Positions 28,271 through 37,193 of a stretch of 40,709 bases of DNA are shown one piece after another; position 1 is the first letter of the stretch, and each line of letters starts with the position of its first letter. The stretch is from Desulfovibrio sp. (GTDB lineage: Bacteria; Desulfobacterota; Desulfovibrionia; Desulfovibrionales; Desulfovibrionaceae). The DNA is taken from contig NZ_JAVESS010000022.1 of NCBI RefSeq assembly GCF_034006445.1, forward strand, positions 1 through 40,709, in the 5' to 3' direction. A program made the translations under genes and the position numbers. Under the pieces are notes generated by a model that saw only the letters and a list, made by a program, of their open reading frames with translations, made no database searches and was not told where the DNA came from.

Positions 28271-28726
28271 CTAGGCCATCTCGCGGGCCATGTCTCTTTC
28301 TTCAGCGCGTTTTTTGAGGCTTTCACGGTGATCGTGCAGTTTTTTGCCCCGGCCGACGGCCAGCTCCACCTTGATCTTGCCCCGCTTGAGATATATGCGC
28401 ACAGGCACGACCGTAAGCCCCTTTTGGGCCACAAGGCCAGCAAACTTGGCGGTTTCGCGCTGGTGCAGCAGAAGCTTTCGGGCGCGATCTGGCTCCTGCG
28501 GGGCGTAGCCCGCATTGGAGTACGGGGCCACGTGCAGCGAGACAAGCCAGGCTTCGCCCTTGCGAAAATCAACATAACTGTCGATAAAGTTGACCTTGCC
28601 CGCGCGGATGCTTTTGACTTCGGGGCCGGTAAGCACAATGCCCGCCTCGGTAAACTCGGAAAGTTCGTAGAGGTGGCGGGCCTTTTTATTGACGGCGATG
28701 GTGGAAGGCGATGTTTTTTGGCTCAT
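28271..28726 (-). CDS. smpB: tmRNA-binding protein SmpB
   Basis: 151 residues, normal length. It binds tmRNA and brings it to stalled ribosomes. Signs: NKKARHLYELSEFTEAGIVL, GPEVKSIRAGKVNF, FVAPY-like HVAPYSNAGY, and KRGKIKVELAVGRGKKLHDH. The C-terminal tail KKRAEERDMAREMA is the basic helix that enters the mRNA channel. Its start overlaps the ptsI stop (ATGA). The tmRNA gene itself is not in the window. Confidence 0.96.
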   Translation of the reverse strand: MSQKTSPSTIAVNKKARHLYELSEFTEAGIVLTGPEVKSIRAGKVNFIDSYVDFRKGEAWLVSLHVAPYSNAGYAPQEPDRARKLLLHQRETAKFAGLVAQKGLTVVPVRIYLKRGKIKVELAVGRGKKLHDHRESLKKRAEERDMAREMA

Positions 28727-30495
28727 GGCTGGCTATGGATCAAAAGGCTGGTGGTGTGAAAGGCCAGTTCAGGCCCAAGGGATTGATGCAACTGTTCACG
28801 AACCATGCGCCGGGAAGCGGCCACATCCGTGCTCATGAGCACGCTGTGGGCCAGTTCCATGCAGGTTTCGGCGCGGAGCTGGCGGATGAGGTGTTTCAGG
28901 CCAGGCACAAAACGCGGAGCCGCGGATATGGTATCTACCCCCATGCCCAGCAGCAGGGCCATGCCCAGCGGATCGGACGCCAGTTCGCCGCAGACGGAAA
29001 CTCCTATGCCTTCGCGGTGTGCGGCGTCAACAATATGCTTGAGCGAGCGCACGACGGCGGGGTGCAAGGGTTCATTGAGATACGCCACATGGCGGTTGTT
29101 GCGGTCTATGCCCATAATATAATGTATGAGATCGTTTGTGCCAATACTGAAAAAGTCGCATTCCCTGGCAAGGGCGTCGCAGATGAGGGCCGCAGCCGGG
29201 GTTTCTATCATGACGCCAAGGGGCAGTTCCGGCGCGTGCTGCAGGTTCTGGGCGCTGAGTTCCTGATGCATTTCCTGCATGATGCGGCGCACCTGCTGCA
29301 CTTCGTCCATGGCTGAAACCATCGGCAGCATGATGGCCACGTTGCCGTAGACCCCCGCGCGCATGAGCGCCCGCAGCTGCGTACGAAAAATTCCCTGATG
29401 GCGCAGGCAAAAGCGTATGCCGCGCAGGCCCAGGGCCGGGTTGGGCTCCTTGAGCGCCGCCTGGGCGTGCAGCATCTTGTCTGCGCCCACGTCAAGGGTA
29501 CGAAAAACAACGCGCTCCGGTGAAATCTTTTGGGCCACAAGGGCGTATTCGGCCAGCAGTTCTTCTTCGTCGGGCAGGCGGCCCTTGAGATAGGCAAACT
29601 CCGTGCGGTACAGGCCCACGCCGTCGGCGCCGCTGCACGGCACTGCCGCAAGCTCTTCGCTGCTCTCCAGATTGGCCTGAACCACCACACGCACGCCATC
29701 GCACATTTCAGCGGGCCAGCGGGCCGTCTTGAGCGTGAATTCTTCCCAACCATTGAATTCGACTCGGCGGGCCTCATAACGGGCCATGTCCGCCTCATCC
29801 GGGTCCAGCAGCACGCAGCCGCCAAGGCCGTCAATAATGACCTGCTCGTCTTCCCTGGCCACGGTCACAAGGCCGGTAACACTGGAAAGGCAGGGGATGC
29901 GCAGGCTGCGCGAAAGGATGGCCGTGTGCGAGGTGGGGCCGCCCTCGGTGGTCAGGATGCCCAGCACGCAGTCCAGGTTCAGCTCCATAACATCGGCTGG
30001 AGAAAGATCTTCGGCCACCAGCACGCCCGGTTCAGCGGAATCCCGCGTTTCGGAAGGGCCAGTGGAGAGGCTCTCGCGCAGGCGCAAACCCACAGCGCGG
30101 ATATCCTGCGCGCGGTCACGCAGATAGGGGTCGTCCATGCCCCGGAACAGGTCGCACAGTTCGTCAACCGTCAGGCGCAGGGCCCAGGGCGCGGCAATGA
30201 GCTTTTGTTCGATGCGCGCGGAGGCTGTGTTGAGCAGTTTGGCGTCGCGGGCCATTTCCATCTGCGCGGCAATAACCTCACGGTATTCGGCCAGGTCTTC
30301 GGGCACGTTGTCCATGGTGTTTTGCAGAGAAACGCGCACGTTTTCAGCCGCAAGGCGCAGGGCGGCCTGCTCGGCCTCCACTTCAGCGGGCGTGATGCGC
30401 CGCTCTTCATCCTGCCGCAGCTTGTGCATGAAGCGCACCCGGCCAATGGCTATGCCGGGAGAAACTGGAGTGCCAAAAAGTACCGCGCGGGCCAT
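28723..30495 (-). CDS. ptsI: PTS enzyme I (phosphoenolpyruvate-protein phosphotransferase)
   Basis: 590 residues, usual size. It autophosphorylates from phosphoenolpyruvate and passes the phosphate to HPr. His190 in GGPTSHTAI is the phospho-site, LLYRTEF-like GVGLYRTEFAYL is present, and the C-terminal barrel has METPAA-like GVMIETPAAA, FFSIGTNDLIHY and the catalytic cysteine in SVCGELASDP. The start at MARAVLFG lies one base after the HPr stop. The stop overlaps smpB. It probably serves the HPr and IID genes just upstream; no complete sugar permease is nearby. Confidence 0.95.
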   Translation of the reverse strand: MARAVLFGTPVSPGIAIGRVRFMHKLRQDEERRITPAEVEAEQAALRLAAENVRVSLQNTMDNVPEDLAEYREVIAAQMEMARDAKLLNTASARIEQKLIAAPWALRLTVDELCDLFRGMDDPYLRDRAQDIRAVGLRLRESLSTGPSETRDSAEPGVLVAEDLSPADVMELNLDCVLGILTTEGGPTSHTAILSRSLRIPCLSSVTGLVTVAREDEQVIIDGLGGCVLLDPDEADMARYEARRVEFNGWEEFTLKTARWPAEMCDGVRVVVQANLESSEELAAVPCSGADGVGLYRTEFAYLKGRLPDEEELLAEYALVAQKISPERVVFRTLDVGADKMLHAQAALKEPNPALGLRGIRFCLRHQGIFRTQLRALMRAGVYGNVAIMLPMVSAMDEVQQVRRIMQEMHQELSAQNLQHAPELPLGVMIETPAAALICDALARECDFFSIGTNDLIHYIMGIDRNNRHVAYLNEPLHPAVVRSLKHIVDAAHREGIGVSVCGELASDPLGMALLLGMGVDTISAAPRFVPGLKHLIRQLRAETCMELAHSVLMSTDVAASRRMVREQLHQSLGPELAFHTTSLLIHSQP

Positions 30496-30496
30496 A

Positions 30497-30787
30497 TCAA
30501 TCCTGCATGGTGCTGAGAAGGCGGGCCAGGCCGCAAAGGGCCTCGCGGGCGTCATGCCCCTGAGCCAGAAGCGTCAGTTCCGCGTTGAAGGGTGGGGCAA
30601 GTGAAAGAACGTCAAGCATGCTTTTGGCGTCAACCTCGCCGGTCTCGCTGATAAGCTGAATGGCCGACGAATAGCGCTGGGCTTCCTGGGCCAGTCGTGC
30701 CGCGGGCCTGGCGTGGAGGCCATTGCGCAGATTGAGGCAAAGCCGCATTTCCAGCCCGCGTGACGTTTCTTCAATGGTTTCTTCCAT
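30497..30787 (-). CDS. PTS phosphocarrier protein HPr
   Basis: 96 residues from an ATG preceded by AGGTGAGGAA. Phospho-acceptor His25 in NGLHARPAA, and a serine at position 56 in KSMLDVLSL corresponding to regulatory Ser46. It is slightly longer at the N-terminus than E. coli HPr (85). It takes phosphate from enzyme I (next gene) and gives it to IIA domains, none of which is visible here. The Ser site raises the possibility of HPr-kinase control, which is inference. Upstream, 115 bases separate it from the IID gene. Confidence 0.93.
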   Translation of the reverse strand: MEETIEETSRGLEMRLCLNLRNGLHARPAARLAQEAQRYSSAIQLISETGEVDAKSMLDVLSLAPPFNAELTLLAQGHDAREALCGLARLLSTMQD

Positions 30788-30902
30788 TTCCTCACCTTTT
30801 AACAATGTCAGGGCGGTTGGGGCCGTATATGGCACGGCCGCGCCGAATGTCTGCCTCGACCTTGCGCCAGCCCGGCTGTGCCTGCTGGCAGTCGGGGACA
30901 TA

Positions 30903-31652
30903 CTACATACCTATGAGGTCAACGTCCATGAGAATCAACGCCCCCAGCGTCATGGCCCACAGCAGTATGCGCGGCAGGCGGAGCCGCGCCACAAGCCAGG
31001 ATGCGCCCAGTACCGCCAGCGCGCCCAACAGGTAAACGTCCCACGGAAAGGGCTTCAGGCGGCTCATGGGCAGATGCCAGATGACCAGGGCCACCAGCAC
31101 CGCATTGACCATCTTGAGCCTGTCCACCCAGTTGATGAGGTTGAGGCGTTTCAGGCGCACCAGCACCGGCATGCCGTGGCGCAGACCTGAAAAAAAACTG
31201 CCCGCCCTGAACAGCAGCAGGGCGAAAAAAAATGCCACAGCCAGGAATCCTGCCAGAGCTATATGGCCAGTAAGCAGCAGGGCCACGCTCACAAGCGCCC
31301 ACAGGGGCAGCAGGGTGCCGCTGAAAAACGAATCACCCAGGGCCGAAAGCGTGGTGGCCAGGGTTTCGCGCACAGAGCTTACGGCGGACTCAGGGAGCGT
31401 GCCCTTGGCTATTTCTTCTTCCAGCGACAGCAGAATGCCCACAAAAAGCGGGATCATGAAGGGATGGGTGTTGCTGTGCCCGCCATAGCGGGCAAAGGCC
31501 CGGGCGCGGGCCGCGCCTTCGGGATACAGCCAGCGCAGGGCGGGACTCAGCACAAAGAGCAGCCCCACCTGCTGCATGCCCCGGGCTGTGGTGGCCGCAT
31601 TGATGCAGCATGTGCGACCAAGGCAGTTGAGTGCGACGAGTGTGGGATACAT
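30903..31652 (-). CDS. PTS mannose/fructose/sorbose-family IID component
   Basis: 249 residues. The start at MYPTLVAL follows AGGA at 7 bases; a longer frame would be mostly noncoding. IID signature: CINAATTARGMQQVG, ALRWLYPEGAARARAFARY, HSNTHPFMIPLFVGILLSLEEE, and several C-terminal helices. IID normally works with IIC as the membrane permease and with IIA/IIB. Here only IID, HPr and enzyme I lie together, with rsmI directly upstream, so IIA/IIB/IIC are absent or elsewhere. It is shorter than most IID proteins (about 280). Confidence 0.88.
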   Translation of the reverse strand: MYPTLVALNCLGRTCCINAATTARGMQQVGLLFVLSPALRWLYPEGAARARAFARYGGHSNTHPFMIPLFVGILLSLEEEIAKGTLPESAVSSVRETLATTLSALGDSFFSGTLLPLWALVSVALLLTGHIALAGFLAVAFFFALLLFRAGSFFSGLRHGMPVLVRLKRLNLINWVDRLKMVNAVLVALVIWHLPMSRLKPFPWDVYLLGALAVLGASWLVARLRLPRILLWAMTLGALILMDVDLIGM

Positions 31653-31792
31653 CAGTGCGTCCTGCCCGCATGAAGTCCGGAGTTCACCGGAACTTCGCCC
31701 AAAGCCGTGGGGGGTGGCGTACCTTGACGTCTGCCGCCTGCGGCAGATGAACGGACGCACGGCGGCGTTGCGGTGGTTAGAGGTTGCGGTGG

Positions 31793-32653
31793 TTAAAGGT
31801 TGCGTTGGGAGTCTGTATCAGCCGTGATCAGGGCGTATATTTCTTTGCCGCTCCAGCCGCGCACCATATCCTGTACCCGGCGGGCCACCTGCCGGGGCTT
31901 GCCCTCCGGGCCGCCCGCTTCCAGTTCCTGCCGCAGCAGGGCCAGAACCTCGTTTTCAGGGCTGCGGCTTACCTGCTCCGGCGGGCCGATGATGACGGTA
32001 ATTTCGCCAAGCAGGTCGTCGGGCAAATCTTCGCTGTTTTCCAGCCGAATCAGTATAAATTCCTCATGCTCCTTGGTCAATTCGCGGCAGACCGCCGCCT
32101 CGCGCGGGCCCAGCAGCTTGGCTGCCCGTGACAGGCTTTCTTTAAGGCGATCCTTGCGCTCAAAAAAAATGAGGGAGCCGGGCACATGGGCGAAAGCGGT
32201 AAACAGGGCGTCGCGCCCCGAAGCGTCGCGCGGCAGAAAGCCAAGAAAGCTGTGCGGCAGGGGCGGCAGACCCGCTGCGGAAAGGGCCGTTACAGGCGCG
32301 GAGGGGCCGGGCAGGGGGGAGACCGCCAGGCCTTCCTTGCGGCAGGCGCGCACAAGGCGGTAGCCGGGGTCGGCCAAAAGCGGCGTGCCCGCGTCGGAAA
32401 CAAGGGCCACACTCTGGCCTTCGCGCAGAGCCCGCAGCACATGTTCCTGCCGATCGGCCTCGTTGTGGTCGTGGAAGCTCAAAAGGCGGCGCGCCTCAAT
32501 GCCGCAGTCGCGAAAAAGGCGGGCCGTGCGGCGCGTGTCTTCCGCAAGCACGAGGTCGGCCTCGGTCAATACGGCGCGTGCCCTGGGAGAGAGATCACCA
32601 GGGTTGCCAAGAGGTGTGGCTACTATCCAGAGCCGGGGGGCAGTCAAAGGCAT
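31793..32653 (-). CDS. rsmI: 16S rRNA (cytidine(1402)-2'-O)-methyltransferase RsmI
   Basis: 286 residues from the ATG at 32653, the same size as E. coli RsmI; the longer frame lies inside yraN. Tetrapyrrole-methylase-like fold with [40 protein letters not shown] and PLPGPSAPVTALSAAGLP. It methylates C1402 in the ribosomal P-site region. The start overlaps the yraN end by 59 bases with GGAG upstream. The 3' end shows a small tandem duplication: the last codons and stop are repeated just downstream (31765-31803). Confidence 0.93.
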   Translation of the reverse strand: MPLTAPRLWIVATPLGNPGDLSPRARAVLTEADLVLAEDTRRTARLFRDCGIEARRLLSFHDHNEADRQEHVLRALREGQSVALVSDAGTPLLADPGYRLVRACRKEGLAVSPLPGPSAPVTALSAAGLPPLPHSFLGFLPRDASGRDALFTAFAHVPGSLIFFERKDRLKESLSRAAKLLGPREAAVCRELTKEHEEFILIRLENSEDLPDDLLGEITVIIGPPEQVSRSPENEVLALLRQELEAGGPEGKPRQVARRVQDMVRGWSGKEIYALITADTDSQRNL

Positions 32654-33101
32654 GGCAAAAATGCTCCAGGTGCAGGGTAGAGCCATTGCGCAGGGCGCAG
32701 ATGACATCAAAGCGGCAGGGCTGTTCCCATGCCTTGTGGGCCGCCAGCCACGCGCGGGCAGCGCGGCAGAGGGTGCGCTGTTTTGCGATGCCCAGGGCAT
32801 GGACGGGGCCGCCGTGGCTGTCGCTGCCGCGCGTTTTCACTTCAACAAAAACAATGGTGTCGCCGTCACGGCAGACGATATCCAGTTCCAGACGGGCCTG
32901 ACGCCAGTTACGGTCAAGTATGGCGTAGCCCTTGCGGGACAAAAGGGCCGCTGCGGCCTCCTCACCCTCTTTGCCCAGAAGCAGGTGCGTGGCTGTGCCG
33001 TTTTTTTTGTCAGCGCCCTTGGGCTGCCCGTCTTCAGGGGCAGAGTGCTTCTTGCGGGCCATTTTGTCAAAAAGCCCCGGCAGCAGGCGGCGCAGGTTCA
33101 C
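32595..33101 (-). CDS. yraN: YraN family (UPF0102) nuclease-fold protein
   Basis: 168 residues. It starts at a GTG that overlaps the rnhB stop (GTGA). The restriction-endonuclease-like core is present: [20 protein letters not shown], then [14 protein letters not shown] and [10 protein letters not shown], with the Asp and Glu-x-Lys that form the nuclease-type site. It is longer than most (about 120) owing to an N-terminal Lys/Ala-rich segment of about 35 residues and a C-terminal tail. Exact function unsettled. Its place after rnhB is conserved in many bacteria. Confidence 0.88.
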   Translation of the reverse strand: MNLRRLLPGLFDKMARKKHSAPEDGQPKGADKKNGTATHLLLGKEGEEAAAALLSRKGYAILDRNWRQARLELDIVCRDGDTIVFVEVKTRGSDSHGGPVHALGIAKQRTLCRAARAWLAAHKAWEQPCRFDVICALRNGSTLHLEHFCHAFDCPPALDSSHTSWQPW

Positions 33102-33811
33102 AGCAAACTGCCCTGACGCACGGCAGCGGGTTTTTCCTCACACACGCCACGGAAGGTCAGCCGGTGCTGCGGGCAGGGGCCAAGGCGGCGCAGCGCCTCG
33201 TAATGCTCTCTGGTGCCATAGCCCTTGTGGACGGCGAAACCGTAGCCGGGCCAGCGTTTGTCAAGGCTGGCCATGAGCCTGTCGCGGCAGGTTTTGGCCA
33301 GAATGGACGCGGCGGAAATGGCGGGCTCTGTGGCGTCGCCCTGTATAATGGCGCGCTGGCGCGGGGGCGTGCCCGCATGGCCCAGGCTCCACAGGCGCGC
33401 CAGAACGTGTTCGGGCAGGGTTTTGTCGCCGTCAATGAGCAGAAGGGCCGGCGTTGTGCGCAGGTGGCGTATTGCCAGGCTCATGGCCTCAAAGGTGGCC
33501 TGAAGAATGTTGATGGCGTCAATGCGGCGCGGCCAGACGATGCCGAGCCCCCAGCTTACGGCGCAGGCCTTGATGCACGGAGCCAGCGTGTCGCGCTGTT
33601 TGGCAGTGCAGGCTTTGGAGTCCGTAAGGCCGGGCAAATCGAAGCTTGCGGGCAGGATGACGGCCCCGGCCACCACCGGCCCCGCAAGGCAGCCACGCCC
33701 GGCTTCATCCACTCCCGCCGTGATGCCGGGATCGTTGGGGCGGTCTGCTGGAAAAAACAGACTGCCTTGCAGATCGGGCGGGCGCGATGGGCGGGAGGAG
33801 GATTTTTTCAC
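33098..33811 (-). CDS. rnhB: ribonuclease HII
   Basis: 237 residues from a GTG with AGGAAA upstream; the next reasonable start is internal. It cuts RNA of RNA-DNA hybrids and misincorporated ribonucleotides. [19 protein letters not shown] holds catalytic Asp35/Glu36; LIDGD near 130 supplies another acid, and [16 protein letters not shown] and [13 protein letters not shown] are typical. The N-terminal 27 residues are Ser/Pro-rich. It lies between rplS (129-base gap) and yraN (4-base overlap). Confidence 0.94.
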   Translation of the reverse strand: MKKSSSRPSRPPDLQGSLFFPADRPNDPGITAGVDEAGRGCLAGPVVAGAVILPASFDLPGLTDSKACTAKQRDTLAPCIKACAVSWGLGIVWPRRIDAINILQATFEAMSLAIRHLRTTPALLLIDGDKTLPEHVLARLWSLGHAGTPPRQRAIIQGDATEPAISAASILAKTCRDRLMASLDKRWPGYGFAVHKGYGTREHYEALRRLGPCPQHRLTFRGVCEEKPAAVRQGSLL

Positions 33812-33856
33812 GCTCGGTTTCCTGATTATGGCGACTCTGGCAATAAACGCGCAAGA

Positions 33857-33898
33857 GGCGCGCCATGAGTGCGGTTGCCCGCCATCTCACGGCGCGCC
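33857..33898 (-). terminator. hairpin between rplS and rnhB
   Basis: Arms ggcgcgccatgag / ctcacggcgcgcc, one mismatch, 16-base loop, in the 129-base rplS-rnhB gap. Only a weak T-containing tail follows; it may attenuate or process the message. Confidence 0.35.
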
Positions 33899-33940
33899 GT
33901 CAAAAAGGCGCAGTGTGTTATCTGATGCCTCAGCAGGCTA

Positions 33941-34288
33941 TCAGAAGCGGCCACGCGGCTTGATACGCGCCGCTTTGCCCTTGAGGGCGCGCAGGTAGTA
34001 CAGACGGCTGCGGCGCACGCGGCCCTGGGTGACCAGTTCCACGCGGTCGATGAAGGGCGAGTTCATGGGGAAGATGCGTTCCACACCCACGCCGTCAGAA
34101 ACCTTGCGCACCGTAAAGGTGGCATTGGTGGTGCCGCGTTTGATGCGGATGACGTTGCCCTGGAAAACCTGGATGCGCTGTTTTTCGCCTTCCACGATAC
34201 GCAGATGTACTTTCACCGTGTCGCCGGAGCGAAACGCGGGTACATCCATGCGCATGTTTTCCCGTTCGATTTTTTTGATGATATCCAT
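33941..34288 (-). CDS. rplS: 50S ribosomal protein bL19
   Basis: 115 residues, normal. Family phrases include [41 protein letters not shown] and [20 protein letters not shown]. It sits at the interface of the two ribosomal subunits. Strong AAGGAG before the ATG. Follows trmD by 77 bases. Confidence 0.97.
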   Translation of the reverse strand: MDIIKKIERENMRMDVPAFRSGDTVKVHLRIVEGEKQRIQVFQGNVIRIKRGTTNATFTVRKVSDGVGVERIFPMNSPFIDRVELVTQGRVRRSRLYYLRALKGKAARIKPRGRF

Positions 34289-34365
34289 CGTGAACTCCTT
34301 GCAAATCCGGGCGGATTGTTGCGTCGTTGCGTAGCGGCGCCGATGCGTTCAGGCCGCCTGTTTTG

Positions 34366-35673
34366 TCAGCTGTAATCGCCTAAAATTCTGTCTGCCAGAA
34401 TTGCGGCGGCGCTGCGCACCGAAAGGTGGTTATACCCTAAAAACCGCACAGGGCGAATCAGACCGTCACATTGTTCCAGCACTTCGGGGGCAAGCCCCTT
34501 GGCTGTGCCGAGACAAAGCATGACCGGCCCCTGGCTGCACCAGTGTCGCACTTCCTGCGGCGTCATGAGCGGGCCCTTGTGAGCCTGCCCTGTATTTTTG
34601 CCGGGCCAAACGGCAGAACTTGCCACCAGTTTGGGCCGGACGCCGTGCCGTGCGGTCATATGCGCCACGGCCTCGTCCAGAGAGGTTGCGGGACAAACCA
34701 GACCAAGAGCCTGTGCCCGGTCGGCGTTGCCTGAACCTCCCGGACCCCGCGTCCAGTGGCGCAAAATTTCATCCAGCACCCGTAGTTGGTCTTGCAAGGG
34801 GGTCACCACATGGAAAAAACCCATTGCATAGCTGCGGGAAATTCGGGCTATATCGTGTATGTCGAGATTTGTCAAAGAGGAAGCGCCGGATTTTTTCGCG
34901 TCAAGCTGCACCGGATAGTGCACAAGACAGAACGAAAGGTTGCGCCCCGGCCTTTCGCGGGGAGCTTCGGCCAGTGTCAGCACATCTTCTTTTGTCAGCG
35001 GGGCGGAGTCCAGCAAGTCAGGCCGCATGCGCAATGTGGCCAGCACGGACTGCCGCCGCCGCCACTGCTCGATACGCGCGTGATCGCCGCCACGCAGCAC
35101 TCCGGGCACGGGCAGACCTTCCAGAACTTCTGGACGGGTGTAGTGCGGATATTCCAGAAGGCCGTGCGAAAAGCTTTCGTCCTCGCCGGATTCTTCCTTG
35201 CCCATAAAGCCGGGCATAAGGCGCGAAACAGCCTCAATGACAGCCAGAGCCGCCGTTTCGCCGCCGTTGAGCACCACATCTCCCACGCTCACGGGCTCGA
35301 TGGAAAAAATATCCAGCAGGCGGGCGTCAATGCCTTCATACCGGCCGCAGACGATGGTCAGGTCTTCTTCACGCGCCAGTTCGGCAGCCATGCTTTGCGT
35401 CAGCGGGCGGCCGCCGGGCGTCATGAGCAGGATGCGCCCCGGTTGCCCGATGGAGCGCAGCGCCGCTGCCAGGGGTTCGCCCTGCATGACCATGCCGGGC
35501 CCGCCGCCGTAGGGGCGGTCGTCCACATGCCGATGCTTGCTGGTGCTGAACTCGCGGGGATCGTGAAAGGAAAAATCTACAAGCCCAGCTTCCCGCGCAC
35601 GGCCCATAAGGGCTGTGGACAGAGGCGACTGGAAAAATTCGGGAAAGAGGGAAACCAGGTGAAAGCGCGGCAT
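34366..35673 (-). CDS. trmD: tRNA (guanine(37)-N1)-methyltransferase TrmD fused to a second SPOUT-type RNA methyltransferase
   Basis: 435 residues from MPRFHLVSLFPEFF. Residues 1-240 are TrmD (m1G37 in tRNA): GGPGMVMQ, CGRYEGIDARLLD, SVGDVVLNGGETAA and LEYPHYTRPEVLEGL. Residues about 250-435 form another domain, LSFCLVHYPVQLDAK to SVRSAAAILADRIL, resembling the TM1570-type RNA methyltransferase (Pfam Methyltrn_RNA_4, by recollection), which is a separate gene next to trmD in Thermotoga. Upstream is not rimM but a MITE, so the promoter is unknown. The start lacks a clear Shine-Dalgarno; a longer frame to 35754 runs toward the MITE and is rejected. Confidence 0.9.
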   Translation of the reverse strand: MPRFHLVSLFPEFFQSPLSTALMGRAREAGLVDFSFHDPREFSTSKHRHVDDRPYGGGPGMVMQGEPLAAALRSIGQPGRILLMTPGGRPLTQSMAAELAREEDLTIVCGRYEGIDARLLDIFSIEPVSVGDVVLNGGETAALAVIEAVSRLMPGFMGKEESGEDESFSHGLLEYPHYTRPEVLEGLPVPGVLRGGDHARIEQWRRRQSVLATLRMRPDLLDSAPLTKEDVLTLAEAPRERPGRNLSFCLVHYPVQLDAKKSGASSLTNLDIHDIARISRSYAMGFFHVVTPLQDQLRVLDEILRHWTRGPGGSGNADRAQALGLVCPATSLDEAVAHMTARHGVRPKLVASSAVWPGKNTGQAHKGPLMTPQEVRHWCSQGPVMLCLGTAKGLAPEVLEQCDGLIRPVRFLGYNHLSVRSAAAILADRILGDYS

Positions 35674-35752
35674 GGGCGGAGAGTGCCGTAAAACGCCTTG
35701 TCTTGCAAGAAGAGCTTTGCCTGTGAGGGGGACGGGGCGGCCACGCCTTACC

Positions 35753-35906
35753 AAGAAAACGCTGATTTATTCCGTTTGGCGGACTTGCTTCACTTTTTTT
35801 GAAACAGTCGAGGACGGAAGAGTCCACTCCTGCTTCAAAAAAAGAGCGCGCCTTGCCAAACGAAATACCAGCGCGTTTTCAGGAAGCTCTTTAATCAGTG
35901 CTTCTC
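35753..35906 (-). mobile_element. MITE-like element, copy B
   Basis: Near-identical to copy A (9993-10149) in opposite orientation, with slightly degraded ends. It begins 80 bases upstream of the trmD start. Any trmD promoter must lie in it or pass through it. The gap 35674-36092 contains this, element R4 and the pentamer array. Confidence 0.7.
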
Positions 35907-35941
35907 TCTATAAGACCGCGCGGCTTACGGTGGTGGCGTGA

Positions 35942-36006
35942 AGAGTTTTAGGGGGTGGGGGTGTGGGGGAGGCGACCCTTTTGCAAAAGGGTCCCTCCCC
36001 CACAAA
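35942..36006 (-). terminator. 3'-end hairpin element, family R copy 4
   Basis: Stem-loop 35963-36003, 89 bases beyond the phosphopantetheinyl transferase stop, in the family orientation. Its edge ccccccacaaaatntttcacat is partly repeated at about 36043-36066. Confidence 0.65.
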
Positions 36007-36067
36007 ATCTTTCACATGATCATCGACGTGGACAACCACGTCCCCCCCCCACAAAATATTTCACATC

Positions 36068-36087
36068 ACCATACCATACCATACCAT
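36068..36087. repeat. ACCAT pentamer, four tandem copies
   Basis: Perfect 5-base tandem array just after the phosphopantetheinyl transferase stop. No function is evident. Confidence 0.9.
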
Positions 36088-36092
36088 CTCAT

Positions 36093-37187
36093 CTAGCCGA
36101 GGCTGTTGAGGACGCCGCTCCAGTGCGCGCGCAGGGGGCGGCCTGTCACAAGAAGGGGGCGTTCCGACGACACTGGGGCTGCCACGCACAGCCAGTGTTC
36201 GGCACAGGGAATAAGCTGCCAGCCGATGTACCTGCACGGCGTAGTCTGACGGGCGCTGATTGGGCCAATGGAAAACCCAGTGCTTCCTTCATGGCAGAAT
36301 TGCGCGCGGCCGCGCCTTTGCCCGAAAAATCCGCTGTTGACCAGGGCGGGGTCACGGGAGAGGCCAAGCCCGGCGGACTTGAGAAGGGCCTCCTTGATGG
36401 TCCAGCGCCGTAACGCATCACGGGTACTGGATTCTTTGGCAAGGGGGGCGGCCAATTCCTTGCCGGAATAGGCGCGGGGGTTTGGCGGCGGATTGATCAG
36501 GGATTCTGCGTCAACAGCCAGACAGGGGCGAAATTCCAGCAGTGCCTCACTGTCCAGCGATTCGGCGTTTTGGTGACAGGGCTGATTGTTACCTTCGTGC
36601 CCCAGATGGAACGCGGCGCAGAACGCCGCATGGCCGCTGTGGCTGAACGCGGCCCGCCAGTCTGGCATCACGGGCCTTCCCAGGTAGTCTATATCAAGCC
36701 CCTTAAGGCTCAGCCAGGTCATGTGCGAATGCATGTCGGCATGTTGCCGTGGACTTTGGGCGGCATCAGCCGTGCCGCGCGTGATTATGGAGGCATGCGT
36801 GGCGGCCATGACCAGCCGTATGAGCAGCGCCCGTGCAAGCAGGCGGCTGCACCGGGCCTTGAGGGCGGCATCGCTTGAGCCGAAGCATTGCAGGTGGCCC
36901 AGTTGCGCCGGGCTGAGCCAGGGCATCAGGACTTCTTCCAGATGGGCACACCAATGGTGCAGGGCCAGCCCCTCCAGGCGTGGCAAAGGAGAATATAGAA
37001 TGACAATGCCGCGTTTGGCGGCCTGTGCCGCCCATATCCAGCGCAGGTCAGCAACGGACGCCTGCGCCCACGCGCCGGAAGGCTGCGCGGCGGGCGGAAA
37101 ATCTGCCTGCTCTGCGGATGTCTGCCCCGACGGGGAGAGGAACAAAGACTGTTCGGGAAATCTTTCGTCAGTACCTGCTTTACCCAT
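36093..37187 (-). CDS. 4'-phosphopantetheinyl transferase (Sfp type)
   Basis: 364 residues, longer than Sfp (224) because of extra N-terminal sequence. It moves phosphopantetheine from CoA to a carrier protein serine. Motifs: YLGRP (168-172), FSHSGH (181-186), AVDAES with metal-binding Asp226/Glu228, and RRWTIKEALLKSAGLGL (261-277). The N-terminal 140 residues have no family I recognise. The start lies 6 bases after the EF-hand gene stop, so they form an operon. No polyketide or peptide synthetase is visible; it may serve the fatty-acid carrier protein or a distant cluster. A Fur-like site lies upstream of the operon. Confidence 0.85.
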   Translation of the reverse strand: MGKAGTDERFPEQSLFLSPSGQTSAEQADFPPAAQPSGAWAQASVADLRWIWAAQAAKRGIVILYSPLPRLEGLALHHWCAHLEEVLMPWLSPAQLGHLQCFGSSDAALKARCSRLLARALLIRLVMAATHASIITRGTADAAQSPRQHADMHSHMTWLSLKGLDIDYLGRPVMPDWRAAFSHSGHAAFCAAFHLGHEGNNQPCHQNAESLDSEALLEFRPCLAVDAESLINPPPNPRAYSGKELAAPLAKESSTRDALRRWTIKEALLKSAGLGLSRDPALVNSGFFGQRRGRAQFCHEGSTGFSIGPISARQTTPCRYIGWQLIPCAEHWLCVAAPVSSERPLLVTGRPLRAHWSGVLNSLG

Positions 37188-37193
37188 GATGCC

